From Pirellulales bacterium (lineage in GTDB: Bacteria; Planctomycetota; Planctomycetia; Pirellulales; JAICIG01): a DNA stretch of 34,920 nucleotides. Positions 15,002-22,809 of this stretch are shown here, in pieces. Below the pieces are notes generated by a model. The model was not told where the DNA came from. It saw only the letters and a list, made by a program, of their open reading frames with translations, and made no database searches. How positions within the stretch are numbered: the stretch's first letter is position 1; the number at the start of each line of letters is the position of its first letter. Location of the stretch: positions 1 to 34,920 of the forward strand of contig DATLUO010000191.1 of NCBI GenBank assembly GCA_035533075.1, read 5' to 3'. The position numbers and the translations under genes were made by a program.

Positions 15002-15742
15002 TTATGTCGATGAATTGTCGGACGGCGCCGGTGCGGGCGGCTCGTCGGTCTCGAACGTCGGCATGGGAGCCTCGAGTTGCTCGGTTCCAGTCGCAGCGGG
15101 CTGCTGGGTTGGCGTTTGGGCTGGATCGACCGTCGTGCCGCCGCCGTCGGCGCAGCCGTCGCAGCCGGCCGGAGCGTATCCCCAATTCTGATACCGGCGC
15201 AGATGGCAACGATGGACCCGCCCGTGGCAAGCCGGGCCGCAGCCCGCGGCAGCTCCGCAGGCGGCGTCCACGCAGGGGCCGGCGCCCCAGCCGAGCGGCC
15301 GATGGCGACGGTGGACCTTGATCGGGGGAGCACAGCAACCGCCGCCGTAGCCGCCGCCGCAGTAACCGTCCCAGACCCCATTGCAGCAACCGCTGTTGCC
15401 GCCGAAGCTGCAATGATGTCCGTGTCGGCCGCACCCGGCGCCGCCGCACGCGCCGTAGCCGCCGTAACCGTAGCCGCCGTTGCCATAACCGCCATAGCCG
15501 CCATAACCATAACCGGCGTTCGGGTATCCGGCGTAGCCAGGGTAGGAAGCGAACGAGGGTAGGGCGGGACCGGTCATGCCCGGCGCGGCGTTGACGCCGC
15601 CATAACCGAAGCTGCCGTTGCCATAACCGTAGTATGAAAAGCCGGTTGGGTTGGCCATCTCGGCCGCCTGGCCCGGCGACGAAGCACAGACCAAGGCGGC
15701 CACCAGGGCCGCCGCGAACCGCGTGATATTCAAGCACTTCAT
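15002..15742 (-). CDS. Exported Gly/Tyr/Cys-rich protein
   Basis: The 246-aa product starts with a signal peptide (MKCLNITRFAAALVAALVCA, cleavage after about SPGQAA). Gly-Tyr repeats follow (GYGYGGYGGYG type), then a Cys/His-rich middle with paired cysteines, and a Pro/Thr/Glu-rich tail. It is therefore probably a secreted or envelope structural protein, possibly disulfide-cross-linked. I chose the ATG at 15742 because AAGGAGT lies 6 bases upstream; a frame from 15784 lacks this. It is monocistronic, with its own terminator at 14870-14912. It diverges from the membrane protein at 15868, the two sharing a 125-base promoter region. No family is recognised. Confidence 0.8.
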   Translation of the reverse strand: MKCLNITRFAAALVAALVCASSPGQAAEMANPTGFSYYGYGNGSFGYGGVNAAPGMTGPALPSFASYPGYAGYPNAGYGYGGYGGYGNGGYGYGGYGACGGAGCGRHGHHCSFGGNSGCCNGVWDGYCGGGYGGGCCAPPIKVHRRHRPLGWGAGPCVDAACGAAAGCGPACHGRVHRCHLRRYQNWGYAPAGCDGCADGGGTTVDPAQTPTQQPAATGTEQLEAPMPTFETDEPPAPAPSDNSST

Positions 15743-15867
15743 GTTTGGACTCCTTGTCACGATGAGGGTGAACTTTGGAAACATGGCTCACACTCAACGG
15801 TAAAGCAAACGCCACCGTTGCATTTTCTCAACCTCGCCCAGGCGCGATAAACTTGAGGGTTGGATCT

Positions 15868-16875
15868 GTGCCGTTCTTTCCGTGCCAAGGGACCCGTCAG
15901 TTGCTCGCCCTCTCCTGCCTACTCGGTATGATCGCTACGATCGTCTGTCTGCTCGCTTGGCGAGGCCTGCGCGGCACGACCTTCGCCGCCCCCGCGGCCT
16001 GGGCCGTCTTTTCGTTCGCAGCGTTGACCATCGACGCCGGCTACTCATGGATCCGGTTTCGCGGCAGCCTGCCGGCGGCCGCCCACGCCGACTACCTTGC
16101 GGGCATGACCACGTTGGCCCCGTTCGTCGCCTTGCTCGGAGCGAAGCGCCCGCAAGACCGGCCCTGGCAACTCATCGTCGCGTCGCTGCTGGGGCTGCTC
16201 GCCTTCCAAGACCTGCGGAGCTGGTCGATCGACCCGTCGGTCCCACCGGCGCCGCACGCGACGTGGTGCTGGCTGATAGCGGGACTGGTTTTCATGCAAC
16301 TGCTGAACTATTTGCCCACGCGCTACGCGCCGGCGGCATGCATCGCCTTTGCCGGGCAAGTCTGTTTGCTCAGCGTCTGCTTTCCATTCTTGCCCGATGA
16401 CACCCACCCTGCTTCGTTCGGTTTGCTGCTGCTGGCGGTCTCGACGTTCCTGGCCACCGCTCTTACACGACGGCGCACTTTCGGTCGGCGAGAACCGGAG
16501 GATGGCCTTCCTGGGCCGTCCGGTGAGAGAACGGACGGCCCAGGAAGGCCATCCTCCGAAAATGGAACCCGACGCCGGCCGGTCGGCGAGGGCTGGCAGC
16601 AGAGCTGGCTCGACTTCCGGAATACTTATGGCGTTCTCTGGTCGCTGCGCGTGGCGGAGCGGGTCAACGCGATGTCGGCGCAAAAGTGCCGCGCCAAGCT
16701 CACCTGGCAAGGAGTGCAGGCGGCGGACGAACCGGAAGTCGGCACTCTCGCCGCCGGCGAGGCAGAACCGGTTCATCAGGCATTGAAGGCCATCCTGCTT
16801 CGTTTTGTCAGCCACGAGTGGCTGCGAGCCCGGCACACCCTACGCGTTGCTGGGCAAGTTGGAACACGTCCGTAA
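15868..16875 (+). CDS. Membrane protein of unknown function with a soluble C-terminal domain
   Basis: The 335-aa product has about 6-7 hydrophobic segments in residues 10-205 (for example LLALSCLLGMIATIVCLLAW). A charged linker and a soluble tail with WLDFRNTYGVLWSLRVAERV and ILLRFVSHEWL follow. I chose the GTG at 15868 because GAGGG lies 8 bases upstream, whereas a longer ATG frame starts inside the divergent promoter. The linker is encoded by a perfect 25-bp inverted repeat (16497-16557), which looks like an insertion that left the frame open. The 3' end overlaps the convergent membrane-protein gene by 36 bases. I do not recognise a family; the tail resembles planctomycete hypothetical proteins. 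Confidence 0.7.
   Translation: MPFFPCQGTRQLLALSCLLGMIATIVCLLAWRGLRGTTFAAPAAWAVFSFAALTIDAGYSWIRFRGSLPAAAHADYLAGMTTLAPFVALLGAKRPQDRPWQLIVASLLGLLAFQDLRSWSIDPSVPPAPHATWCWLIAGLVFMQLLNYLPTRYAPAACIAFAGQVCLLSVCFPFLPDDTHPASFGLLLLAVSTFLATALTRRRTFGRREPEDGLPGPSGERTDGPGRPSSENGTRRRPVGEGWQQSWLDFRNTYGVLWSLRVAERVNAMSAQKCRAKLTWQGVQAADEPEVGTLAAGEAEPVHQALKAILLRFVSHEWLRARHTLRVAGQVGTRP
16497..16557. repeat. Perfect 25-bp inverted repeat inside a coding region
   Basis: Bases 497-521 are perfectly complementary to 533-557 around an 11-base loop. The arms begin GGAGGATGG and end CCATCCTCC. The element encodes the linker between the membrane and soluble parts of the host protein. Its perfect arms suggest a recent, mobile or structurally selected element. 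Confidence 0.85.
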
Positions 16876-18285
16876 CGTCGGATTCTGCGGCCGCGCCCGC
16901 CGGGCCGACATCGACCAGCCGAGAACCGCCGCGGCGTCGAGCGGCCACAGCACCAGCGGCACGCGGCCGTCCCAGGGTCCGCGCCACCACAACCAAGCGC
17001 ACAAAACCGCACCGAACAGACTCAACCATGCCAAGTCGCGAGCCAGAGCCGGACGTTGGCGCAAGAGCAGAACCAGCACGTAATAGCCTGGCGCCAGGAG
17101 CGGCACGAACCAGCGCACCGAGCAGCAGGGGCCGGCATAGTTGTTCGAGAGGGCCGCGTAAAGCAGCCAGGCGCCGCCGGCCAGCGCGGCGGCGAAAACC
17201 ACTTCGGGCCTTTCCGGCATCCGGCGACGCAGGAGCACAACCAGCCCGACAGCCGCCAGCAACAGCGGCAAGTTGTAATTCAGGAAGCCGTGCTTGCCCA
17301 GCAAGAGCGCGGCGGAGTAAAGAACGAAATGGCCGGCCGTGCCGTGCGCCCAGCCGCCTGTCATGTTGGCGGTGCTGAAAGGCGAGCCCGGCCAGGCCAG
17401 ATACTCGGCCACCGAGTTGGCCGGCCCGACGGTGCCGCCGGTCGCGTAGTTCACGGCGTGATGGGCAGCCAAGCAAGGCAGCGCCGCCAGGCCGAAGCAG
17501 CCCACGGCCACGATGCTCCGCGTTCGATAGGCGATGAGCGCCGCCGTGCATAGCAACAAAACGGGGCCCACGCCAAGATCGAGCGTGTAGCCGAGCCCGG
17601 ACAGAAGCCCCGCGGTCGCACTCACGAATTTGGATGCACAACGTGCGTCGCTCGCCAAACGATCGAGCACCAGAATTAATAGCGCGAGCGTGGCCAGGAG
17701 CAGGATGTGATTGTTCACGTGCCGGACGTAAGGCAAGGCCAAAGTGGCCAGCGCCAGACTCGCCGCCAACAGCAAACCGTGGAGCCAGGGCAAGCCCTTC
17801 CGCCACGCCAGCCGCCAGATCGCCCAGATCGACACGACATAGGCCACGCCCGACGACAGAAGCGTCATCAGGTAGCAAAACAGCCGCGGATGCTCCCGGA
17901 CCGTCAGCCCGGTAGACCACTTCAGAAGCTGATAACAGCCCGCCAGCCCAAACGCCGGCAAGGGAGACTTGTCGGAGTAGTAATGCCCGGCGATGAAGAG
18001 TTTGTCTTTCGTCCCCCGCGTGCGGAGCAACTCGTCGCCCGGTGCGTAGGGATTGGGGGCCGCGGCGGTCGCGGGCGAGCGGACGAAGAGCGATTCGTCG
18101 ATCGAAAGAGCATGGCGGTCGACGAGCGATTCGACGGTGGCCAGCCGGCTGCCGTCGTTCCAGCCGCCCGCATAATCACGCGCGCTGACGGCCGCGATCA
18201 GTGCGGCCACGGCCACAACGGCAAGTTCCAGCCGGCCTCGCAGCGGGCGGCGGGGGGCGTCGATGCTGTCCGAGATCTCGTCCAT
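16840..18285 (-). CDS. Polytopic membrane protein, GT-C glycosyltransferase-like
   Basis: The 481-aa protein has roughly 11-12 membrane segments. The first extracytoplasmic loop contains the sequence FIAGHYYSDKSPLPA, similar to the dGhYYSDKxP motif common in GT-C-type (PMT/ArnT-like) bacterial membrane proteins. An acidic pair (SLVDRHALSIDESLF) precedes it. These suggest transfer of a lipid-linked sugar on the outer face of the membrane, but catalytic residues cannot be assigned with confidence. The ATG at 18285 has AGG just upstream; a longer frame reads through the TTTTGGA repeats and is unlikely. It follows the endonuclease III-like gene across a fold-back repeat. Confidence 0.7.
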   Translation of the reverse strand: MDEISDSIDAPRRPLRGRLELAVVAVAALIAAVSARDYAGGWNDGSRLATVESLVDRHALSIDESLFVRSPATAAAPNPYAPGDELLRTRGTKDKLFIAGHYYSDKSPLPAFGLAGCYQLLKWSTGLTVREHPRLFCYLMTLLSSGVAYVVSIWAIWRLAWRKGLPWLHGLLLAASLALATLALPYVRHVNNHILLLATLALLILVLDRLASDARCASKFVSATAGLLSGLGYTLDLGVGPVLLLCTAALIAYRTRSIVAVGCFGLAALPCLAAHHAVNYATGGTVGPANSVAEYLAWPGSPFSTANMTGGWAHGTAGHFVLYSAALLLGKHGFLNYNLPLLLAAVGLVVLLRRRMPERPEVVFAAALAGGAWLLYAALSNNYAGPCCSVRWFVPLLAPGYYVLVLLLRQRPALARDLAWLSLFGAVLCAWLWWRGPWDGRVPLVLWPLDAAAVLGWSMSARRARPQNPTLRTCSNLPSNA

Positions 18286-18298
18286 GAGACCTGCACAA

Positions 18299-18370
18299 TT
18301 TTGGATTTTGGATTTTGGATTTTTGATTTTGGATTTATGGAATCGAAAATCCAAAATCCAAAATCCGAAA
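18299..18370. repeat. TTTTGGA 7-bp array followed by its inverted array
   Basis: Five heptamers of TTTTGGA type lie at 299-333, one of them TTTTTGA. A 9-base centre follows, then four heptamers of the complementary TCCAAAA type at 343-370. The whole can fold into a long A/T-rich hairpin. It lies between the endonuclease III-like gene and the GT-C-like gene and may end or attenuate the upstream transcript. Confidence 0.9.
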
Positions 18371-18384
18371 TTGCGCAAGGGCCG

Positions 18385-19386
18385 CTAACGCGGCTTGCGC
18401 TTGGCGAGCCCCGCGGTTGCCGATTTCTTCTTTTCGCCGGTCGCTTTGTGGGCCGCCGGTTTGTGCGCCGCCGGCTTCTCCGCGGCCGGCTTCTCCGCGG
18501 CCGCATGTTTGGCGGTCGGCTCCTCTTTCTTCATGGGCTGCTTCTTGCCGGCCATCGGCACTTTGGCTTTGCTTGGCTTTGGCTCTTCAGTGGGCGGCGC
18601 GGCGGCCTTCAGCGGCTTTTGAAGCTCGACCGGCTTGGCGGCGATTGGTTTTTCGTGTCTTTCTTTAGCCGCGTGCTCCGGCCCGGCCTCGGCGGGCTTC
18701 GGTTTCGCGCCGCGCTTCGGCAACCGGTCTTTGCAGTCGGGCGCAATCTCCAGCAGGATTTTGTGTACGTTCGGTGAGTGAGGACTGTGGATCAAATCCG
18801 CCCCAAGTTGATGCGCCAGCGAACCAAATTCGATGCCTTTGTTCTTGGCAATGGCCCGCTCCAGGCCGGGCACGGTGTGCGCCGCCTTGTCCTGATCGGT
18901 GGCCAGCCCCAAAATGCCAAACACTTCCAGCAAGCCGCGATCGAGCGGGATGGCATGCCCGCCTAACGCCGCTTGCGTCACGTAAGCCACGCCGAAGGGC
19001 GTCACGCCTTCATACTTTTGCAGCTTTTGCTGGGCCTGGCCGAGGGGCAGCTTCTTGAGCGCCTCGATCTCGAACGAGTAGCTGGCTTCGAACACGCTTT
19101 GCAGGACGCGCTTCAGGTTCGCGGCCGACGACGCCGGTTCGGGCAACAGTTGCATGACTTCGGCCAGTTCTTTGACCGTGCTGACCCGCACCTCGTTGAA
19201 GTCGAAAAACGTCGTCGAGACCGCCGTGTAGGCTTTGTCGGCCGCCTCGTACTGGGCGTTCTCCAGACAACAGGCGTAGAGCAAATGCTCCAACGCCGGC
19301 CGCTCCGGAATGGGCGCCGGTTTATAGTGCTTCTTCAGCACCTTGTGCATTCGGCCAATCAAAGTGGACCGGTTGGGTGTGGGCAT
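18385..19386 (-). CDS. Endonuclease III-fold (HhH-GPD) protein with Lys/Ala/Pro-rich tail
   Basis: Residues 1-225 look like the helical HhH-GPD fold of base-excision glycosylases. YEGVTPFGVAYVTQAALGG (125-143) sits where endonuclease III has its helix-hairpin-helix. IPLDRGLLEVFGILGL (146-161) matches the AVDTHVFRVANRLGL strand, and D149 fits the catalytic Asp. The catalytic Lys of GVGRKTA is missing (Phe131). The C-terminal four-cysteine iron-sulfur loop is also absent, leaving only one Cys (218). From about 227 to 333 the protein is a Lys/Ala/Pro/Glu-rich low-complexity tail, with repeats of AAEKPAAEKPAAHKP type as in histone H1-like proteins. It starts 6 bases after rbfA, so it is co-expressed with nusA-infB-rbfA. 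It may bind DNA or RNA rather than excise bases. Confidence 0.65.
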   Translation of the reverse strand: MPTPNRSTLIGRMHKVLKKHYKPAPIPERPALEHLLYACCLENAQYEAADKAYTAVSTTFFDFNEVRVSTVKELAEVMQLLPEPASSAANLKRVLQSVFEASYSFEIEALKKLPLGQAQQKLQKYEGVTPFGVAYVTQAALGGHAIPLDRGLLEVFGILGLATDQDKAAHTVPGLERAIAKNKGIEFGSLAHQLGADLIHSPHSPNVHKILLEIAPDCKDRLPKRGAKPKPAEAGPEHAAKERHEKPIAAKPVELQKPLKAAAPPTEEPKPSKAKVPMAGKKQPMKKEEPTAKHAAAEKPAAEKPAAHKPAAHKATGEKKKSATAGLAKRKPR

Positions 19387-19392
19387 GCCTGG

Positions 19393-19824
19393 TTATTCCT
19401 GTTTGCCAAGGACATCGTCATCGACCGCATCGCCGCCGTCCGCCTGCGCCTCGGGCGACAGCCCGGCCTCGTCGGCCGGCGCCGGCGGCAACACGCGATG
19501 CAGAATCTCCGCGATCTGGATCGACTTCTTGACGCCCATATCGAGCACGAATTCAAGTCTGGGAGTGTAACGAGTATCAATTCTTTTCGCTACCTTCGAT
19601 TGCAGAAATCCGGCCGCGCTTTTCAGCCCGGCCAGGCTCAGCTTCTGCTTCGTCTCGTTGCCCATCACCGACACATGCACCTTGGCATGGCGCATGTCGG
19701 GGCTCATCTCGACGCGGGTGACGGTCACGTCTTGGATGCGCGGATCTTTCAGGTCGGCGAGAATCGCCATGCTGACGACCTCCCGTACGGCTTCCGCAGC
19801 TTTCGCAAGTCGATGTGACGCCAT
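19393..19824 (-). CDS. rbfA: Ribosome-binding factor A
   Basis: RbfA binds the 30S subunit and helps mature the 16S rRNA 5' end. The 143-aa protein opens MASHRLAKAAEAVREVVSMAI. It then has LKDPRIQDVTVTRVEMSPDM, the hallmark strand pair of the KH-like fold, and later LQSKVAKRIDTRYTPRLEF. The C-terminus is acidic. I chose the ATG at 19824 because it matches the family's start; a longer frame would begin next to a repeat. The infB spacer of about 127 bases carries a TTTTGGA fold-back array, and the endonuclease III-like gene follows after 6 bases. Confidence 0.93.
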   Translation of the reverse strand: MASHRLAKAAEAVREVVSMAILADLKDPRIQDVTVTRVEMSPDMRHAKVHVSVMGNETKQKLSLAGLKSAAGFLQSKVAKRIDTRYTPRLEFVLDMGVKKSIQIAEILHRVLPPAPADEAGLSPEAQADGGDAVDDDVLGKQE

Positions 19825-19877
19825 GTTGCAACTGTTTGTGAGGGCGTAACGAAGAAAGCTGTCGAAAACGGGGCCCA

Positions 19878-19939
19878 TTTTGGATTTTGGATTTTCGATT
19901 TTGGATTTTAGATTGTAATCCAAAATCCAAAATCGAAAA
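19878..19939. repeat. Second TTTTGGA array with inverted copy, infB-rbfA spacer
   Basis: Five heptamers (TTTTGGA, TTTTGGA, TTTTCGA, TTTTGGA, TTTTAGA) fill 878-912. Three complementary units (TCCAAAA, TCCAAAA, TCGAAAA) follow at 919-939 after a 6-base centre. The TTTTCGA variant is matched by a TCGAAAA unit on the other arm, although the two are not in exact register. The element has the same architecture as the 18299-18370 locus and sits inside the transcribed nusA-infB-rbfA operon. Confidence 0.9.
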
Positions 19940-19951
19940 TCACGCAGCCTC

Positions 19952-22600
19952 CTACAACGTGCGCGCAAATTCCTCGACCCGGTAACACTCCAAAATGTCG
20001 CCTTCCTTCAGGTCGTTGTAACCCCGCACCTTCATGCCGCACTCCATGCCTTCGCGCACCTCGCGGGCGTCGTCTTTCTCGCGCTTCAGCGATTCCAGCG
20101 GATAATCGCCCAGCACGCGGCTGTCGCGAATCACGCGGACCCGCGAGTTGCGTTCGATCGTGCCCGAAAGCACGCGGCAGCCGGCAATCGTTCCCAGGCG
20201 GCTGATGAGGAACGTGCGTTGCACCAATGCGCGGCCCAGGTCGACGTCGCGCTTTTCGGGCTTGAGCATCCCTTCGAGCGCCTTTTTGATGTCGTCGGTG
20301 ACCTGGTAAATGATGTCGTAACGACGGATTTGCACGCCGCACTCGTCGGCCAGCGATCGTGCGCCTTCATCGGGCACGACGTTGAATCCGATGATCACGG
20401 CATCCGAGGCGTCGGCCAAGTGTACGTCGGCCTCGCTGATGCCGCCCACCATCTTCTGCAGGATCTTGAGCTGCACCTCCGGATGCTGCAGCTTGCCGAA
20501 TTCCTTCATGATGGCTTCGATCGATCCTTGCGTGTCGGCCCGCAGGATGATGTTCAGCATCTGCACCTCTTCGCCGCCCAGCCGCTCGTGCAGGGTCTCC
20601 AGGGTGACGTGCGCCGTCTGCTTCGACAGCGCCAGGCGGCGCGACTGCGTCAGGCGTTGCTCGGCGATGTGTCGGGCGTCGCTGATCTCGTGGATGACGT
20701 AAAAGTGCTCGCCGGCGCCGGGCGCCTGGTCGAGGCCGGTTATGTTGACCGGCGTGGAGGGCGGCGCCGTCTCATGCGTCCGGCGCGGGTCGAGGGTGTC
20801 GTACATGGCCTTGACGCGGCCGTAGGCCGAGCCGCAAACCAGCACGTCGCCGGTCCGCAGCGTGCCGTTTTGCACCAACATTTTGGCCATCACGCCGCGT
20901 TCTTCGCTGACTTCCGACTCCAAGCAGGTGCCGTAGGCATGGCGGTGCGGATTCGCCTTGTATTCGTGCAACTCGGCAATCGTCAGCAGCGTTTCCAGCA
21001 GGTCATCGACCCCTTGGCCGGTCAGCGCGCTGCACTTGACCACTTCGGTCGTGCCGCCCCAATCGGCCGGCAACAACTCGTTGACCGCCAACTGCTGCAT
21101 GATGCGGTCGATATTGATGCCGGGCAGGTCCATTTTGTTCAAGGCGACCACGATGGGAACATTGGCCGCGCGTGCGTGGCTGATGGCCTCTTCGGTCTGC
21201 GGCATGACGCCGTCGTCGGCGGCCACCACCAACACCGCGATGTCGGTGACGTTCGCTCCGCGGGCACGCATCTGCGTAAACGCTTCGTGGCCCGGCGTAT
21301 CGACGAAGGCGATGGGCCGACCCTCGCGCTCGATACGATAAGCCCGAATGTGCTGGGTGATGCCGCCGCTTTCTCCCGCCGCCACGTTGGTGCCGATGAT
21401 GCGGTCCAACAACGACGTCTTGCCGTGGTCGACGTGTCCCAAAAAGGTGACGACCGGCGCTCGCGGCTCGAGCTGCTCGGCCGAGTCTTGCTCCGCCTGG
21501 ATGGCGCTGATCAACTGGCTCTCGATGTCGTAAGCCTTGCGGACCTCGACTTCGGCGCCGAATTCGCCGGCCAACAGCTCGACCGTCTCGGCTTCGAGTT
21601 CTGAGGTGATCTTGGACATGATGCCCAACTGCAGCAGCTTTCCGAGGACCATGTTGACCCCGACGCCGATGGCGGCCGAGAAGGCCCGCACGGTGCAGGG
21701 CAACTGAATGACGACGTGTCCCTTGCGCGGCGCGGCGGTGCTGATGCCCGGACGTTTATGGCGGGGCCGGGGACGCCGGAAGGCCCGTTCTTCCTCGACC
21801 ACTCCGCCGGCTCCCACGCGTAGCGGCCGATCGCCGGCGGTCCGTTTACGGATGCGTTGCCGCTCTTCGCGGGTGCCCATTTGGGCCAGGCCACCTTCGG
21901 CGGCGGCCGGCTTGGCGCCGCGTCGCGGGCGAAGCGAGCCGGGAGCGCTGGGCGGAGCCGCGGGACCGGCCGGTCGAGCACCGCCCGGCTTCTTGGCGGG
22001 TCCGGCGGGCGCCGTGTCGAGCTTCTGCTCGGCCACAACCTTGACCTGCTGGGCCAAAGGAGCGCGGCCACTGCGTACGTCGGCGGGTAGCTTGATGACC
22101 GGCTTCTGAGGGGCCGGCTCGGCGGGTTTGACGGGCGGCGGCGGTTGCTGCGCGGTGGGCAAGGGGGCCACGCGAATCACGGGCGCCTTGGGACCTTCGG
22201 GTGGCTTCTTGGACGCCTCGGCAGCCGCAGGCCGGTCGACGCGCTCGGTCTTGGCGGCCGGCGCCGGCTTGGACGGGAGCACCGGCGGCTTGCCCGAAGT
22301 GCCACCCGGCGGAATGTAGGCCTCGCGGCTGACCGGCGCGGTCGTCGCTGGCGGCGGCAAGGTCGCCGTCCCGCCCTTCGAACCGGCGGCCACCGGCTTG
22401 CGTCCGTTGCTCTTTCCCACGCCGCCCGCTAAATAAGCCCGGACCGTCGATTCTTCTTCGTCAGTCAGGCTCGCTAGCGCAGATCCTTTGCCCGTTACGC
22501 CTGCTTTGGCGCAAATCTCGACGCACTCTTTACTGTCAATTGCGAATTCTTTAGCTAGTTGATAGATCCGTACGGACAAGTCTGCGATCTCCGTCGTCAT
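19952..22600 (-). CDS. infB: Translation initiation factor IF-2
   Basis: IF-2 delivers initiator tRNA to the ribosome using GTP. The 882-aa product has an IF2_N helical domain at the start (SVRIYQLAKEFAIDSKECVEI). A long Pro/Ala/Lys-rich linker follows (about 60-290), then a second N-domain (FSAAIGVGVNMVLGKLLQLG). The G-domain shows GHVDHGKT at about 388, GGITQHIRAY, DTPGHEAF, NKMD and SALTG. Domains II-IV include ILRADTQGSIEAI and end ILECYRVEEFARTL. I chose the ATG at 22600 (MTTEIADLSVRIYQ), the usual planctomycete-like start. No good Shine-Dalgarno precedes it; instead a stem-loop ends five bases upstream (see the leader entry). It lies between nusA and rbfA. Confidence 0.96.
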   Translation of the reverse strand: MTTEIADLSVRIYQLAKEFAIDSKECVEICAKAGVTGKGSALASLTDEEESTVRAYLAGGVGKSNGRKPVAAGSKGGTATLPPPATTAPVSREAYIPPGGTSGKPPVLPSKPAPAAKTERVDRPAAAEASKKPPEGPKAPVIRVAPLPTAQQPPPPVKPAEPAPQKPVIKLPADVRSGRAPLAQQVKVVAEQKLDTAPAGPAKKPGGARPAGPAAPPSAPGSLRPRRGAKPAAAEGGLAQMGTREERQRIRKRTAGDRPLRVGAGGVVEEERAFRRPRPRHKRPGISTAAPRKGHVVIQLPCTVRAFSAAIGVGVNMVLGKLLQLGIMSKITSELEAETVELLAGEFGAEVEVRKAYDIESQLISAIQAEQDSAEQLEPRAPVVTFLGHVDHGKTSLLDRIIGTNVAAGESGGITQHIRAYRIEREGRPIAFVDTPGHEAFTQMRARGANVTDIAVLVVAADDGVMPQTEEAISHARAANVPIVVALNKMDLPGINIDRIMQQLAVNELLPADWGGTTEVVKCSALTGQGVDDLLETLLTIAELHEYKANPHRHAYGTCLESEVSEERGVMAKMLVQNGTLRTGDVLVCGSAYGRVKAMYDTLDPRRTHETAPPSTPVNITGLDQAPGAGEHFYVIHEISDARHIAEQRLTQSRRLALSKQTAHVTLETLHERLGGEEVQMLNIILRADTQGSIEAIMKEFGKLQHPEVQLKILQKMVGGISEADVHLADASDAVIIGFNVVPDEGARSLADECGVQIRRYDIIYQVTDDIKKALEGMLKPEKRDVDLGRALVQRTFLISRLGTIAGCRVLSGTIERNSRVRVIRDSRVLGDYPLESLKREKDDAREVREGMECGMKVRGYNDLKEGDILECYRVEEFARTL

Positions 22601-22658
22601 TGTGGCCGGCCTAGGATACGGCCGGCGTCTTTCAGTTAACTCATTGTGACCATCTCCT
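22601..22658 (-). promoter_or_regulatory. infB leader: minimal start-stop ORF plus stem-loop
   Basis: Read on the minus strand, AGGAG (658-654) is followed 9 bases later by ATG AGT TAA (644-636), a two-codon ORF. A 7-bp GC stem (626-620 with 611-605, 8-base loop) then ends five bases before the infB ATG. The infB start itself lacks a Shine-Dalgarno sequence. Ribosomes may load at the AGGAG and reach infB by re-initiation, or the stem may control access. This is an inference from layout only. Confidence 0.4.
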
Positions 22659-22676
22659 AAAACGGCCCACAAATCC

Positions 22677-22751
22677 GTAGGTCAGGCTATTCAGCCCGAC
22701 CTTGCCAAGCAATCATAATAGGCTAAAAGCGGTCGGGCTGGAAAGCCTGAC
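22677..22751. repeat. Imperfect 21-bp palindrome between nusA and infB
   Basis: GTAG at 677 leads into a 21-base arm (681-701, beginning GTCAGGCT and ending CAGCCCGACC). This arm is complementary to 731-751 with two mismatches, around a 29-base loop. It is an intergenic structured element in the transcribed nusA-infB spacer. It resembles the other GTAGG-started palindromes of this window in layout. Confidence 0.8.
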
Positions 22752-22809
22752 TGTTGCCTTTCAGCGAAAAAAAGGCGATTCGGCTGGTCCCACCCTACCA
22801 ACCTACACC

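Noticed and set aside
16497-16557. Insertion sequence
   Set aside because: The inverted repeat is only 61 bp, encodes no transposase and shows no clear target duplication; it is at most a MITE- or REP-like element.
20219-21604. Long plus-strand open frame opposite infB
   Set aside because: IF-2 G-domain motifs on the minus strand fully explain the region.
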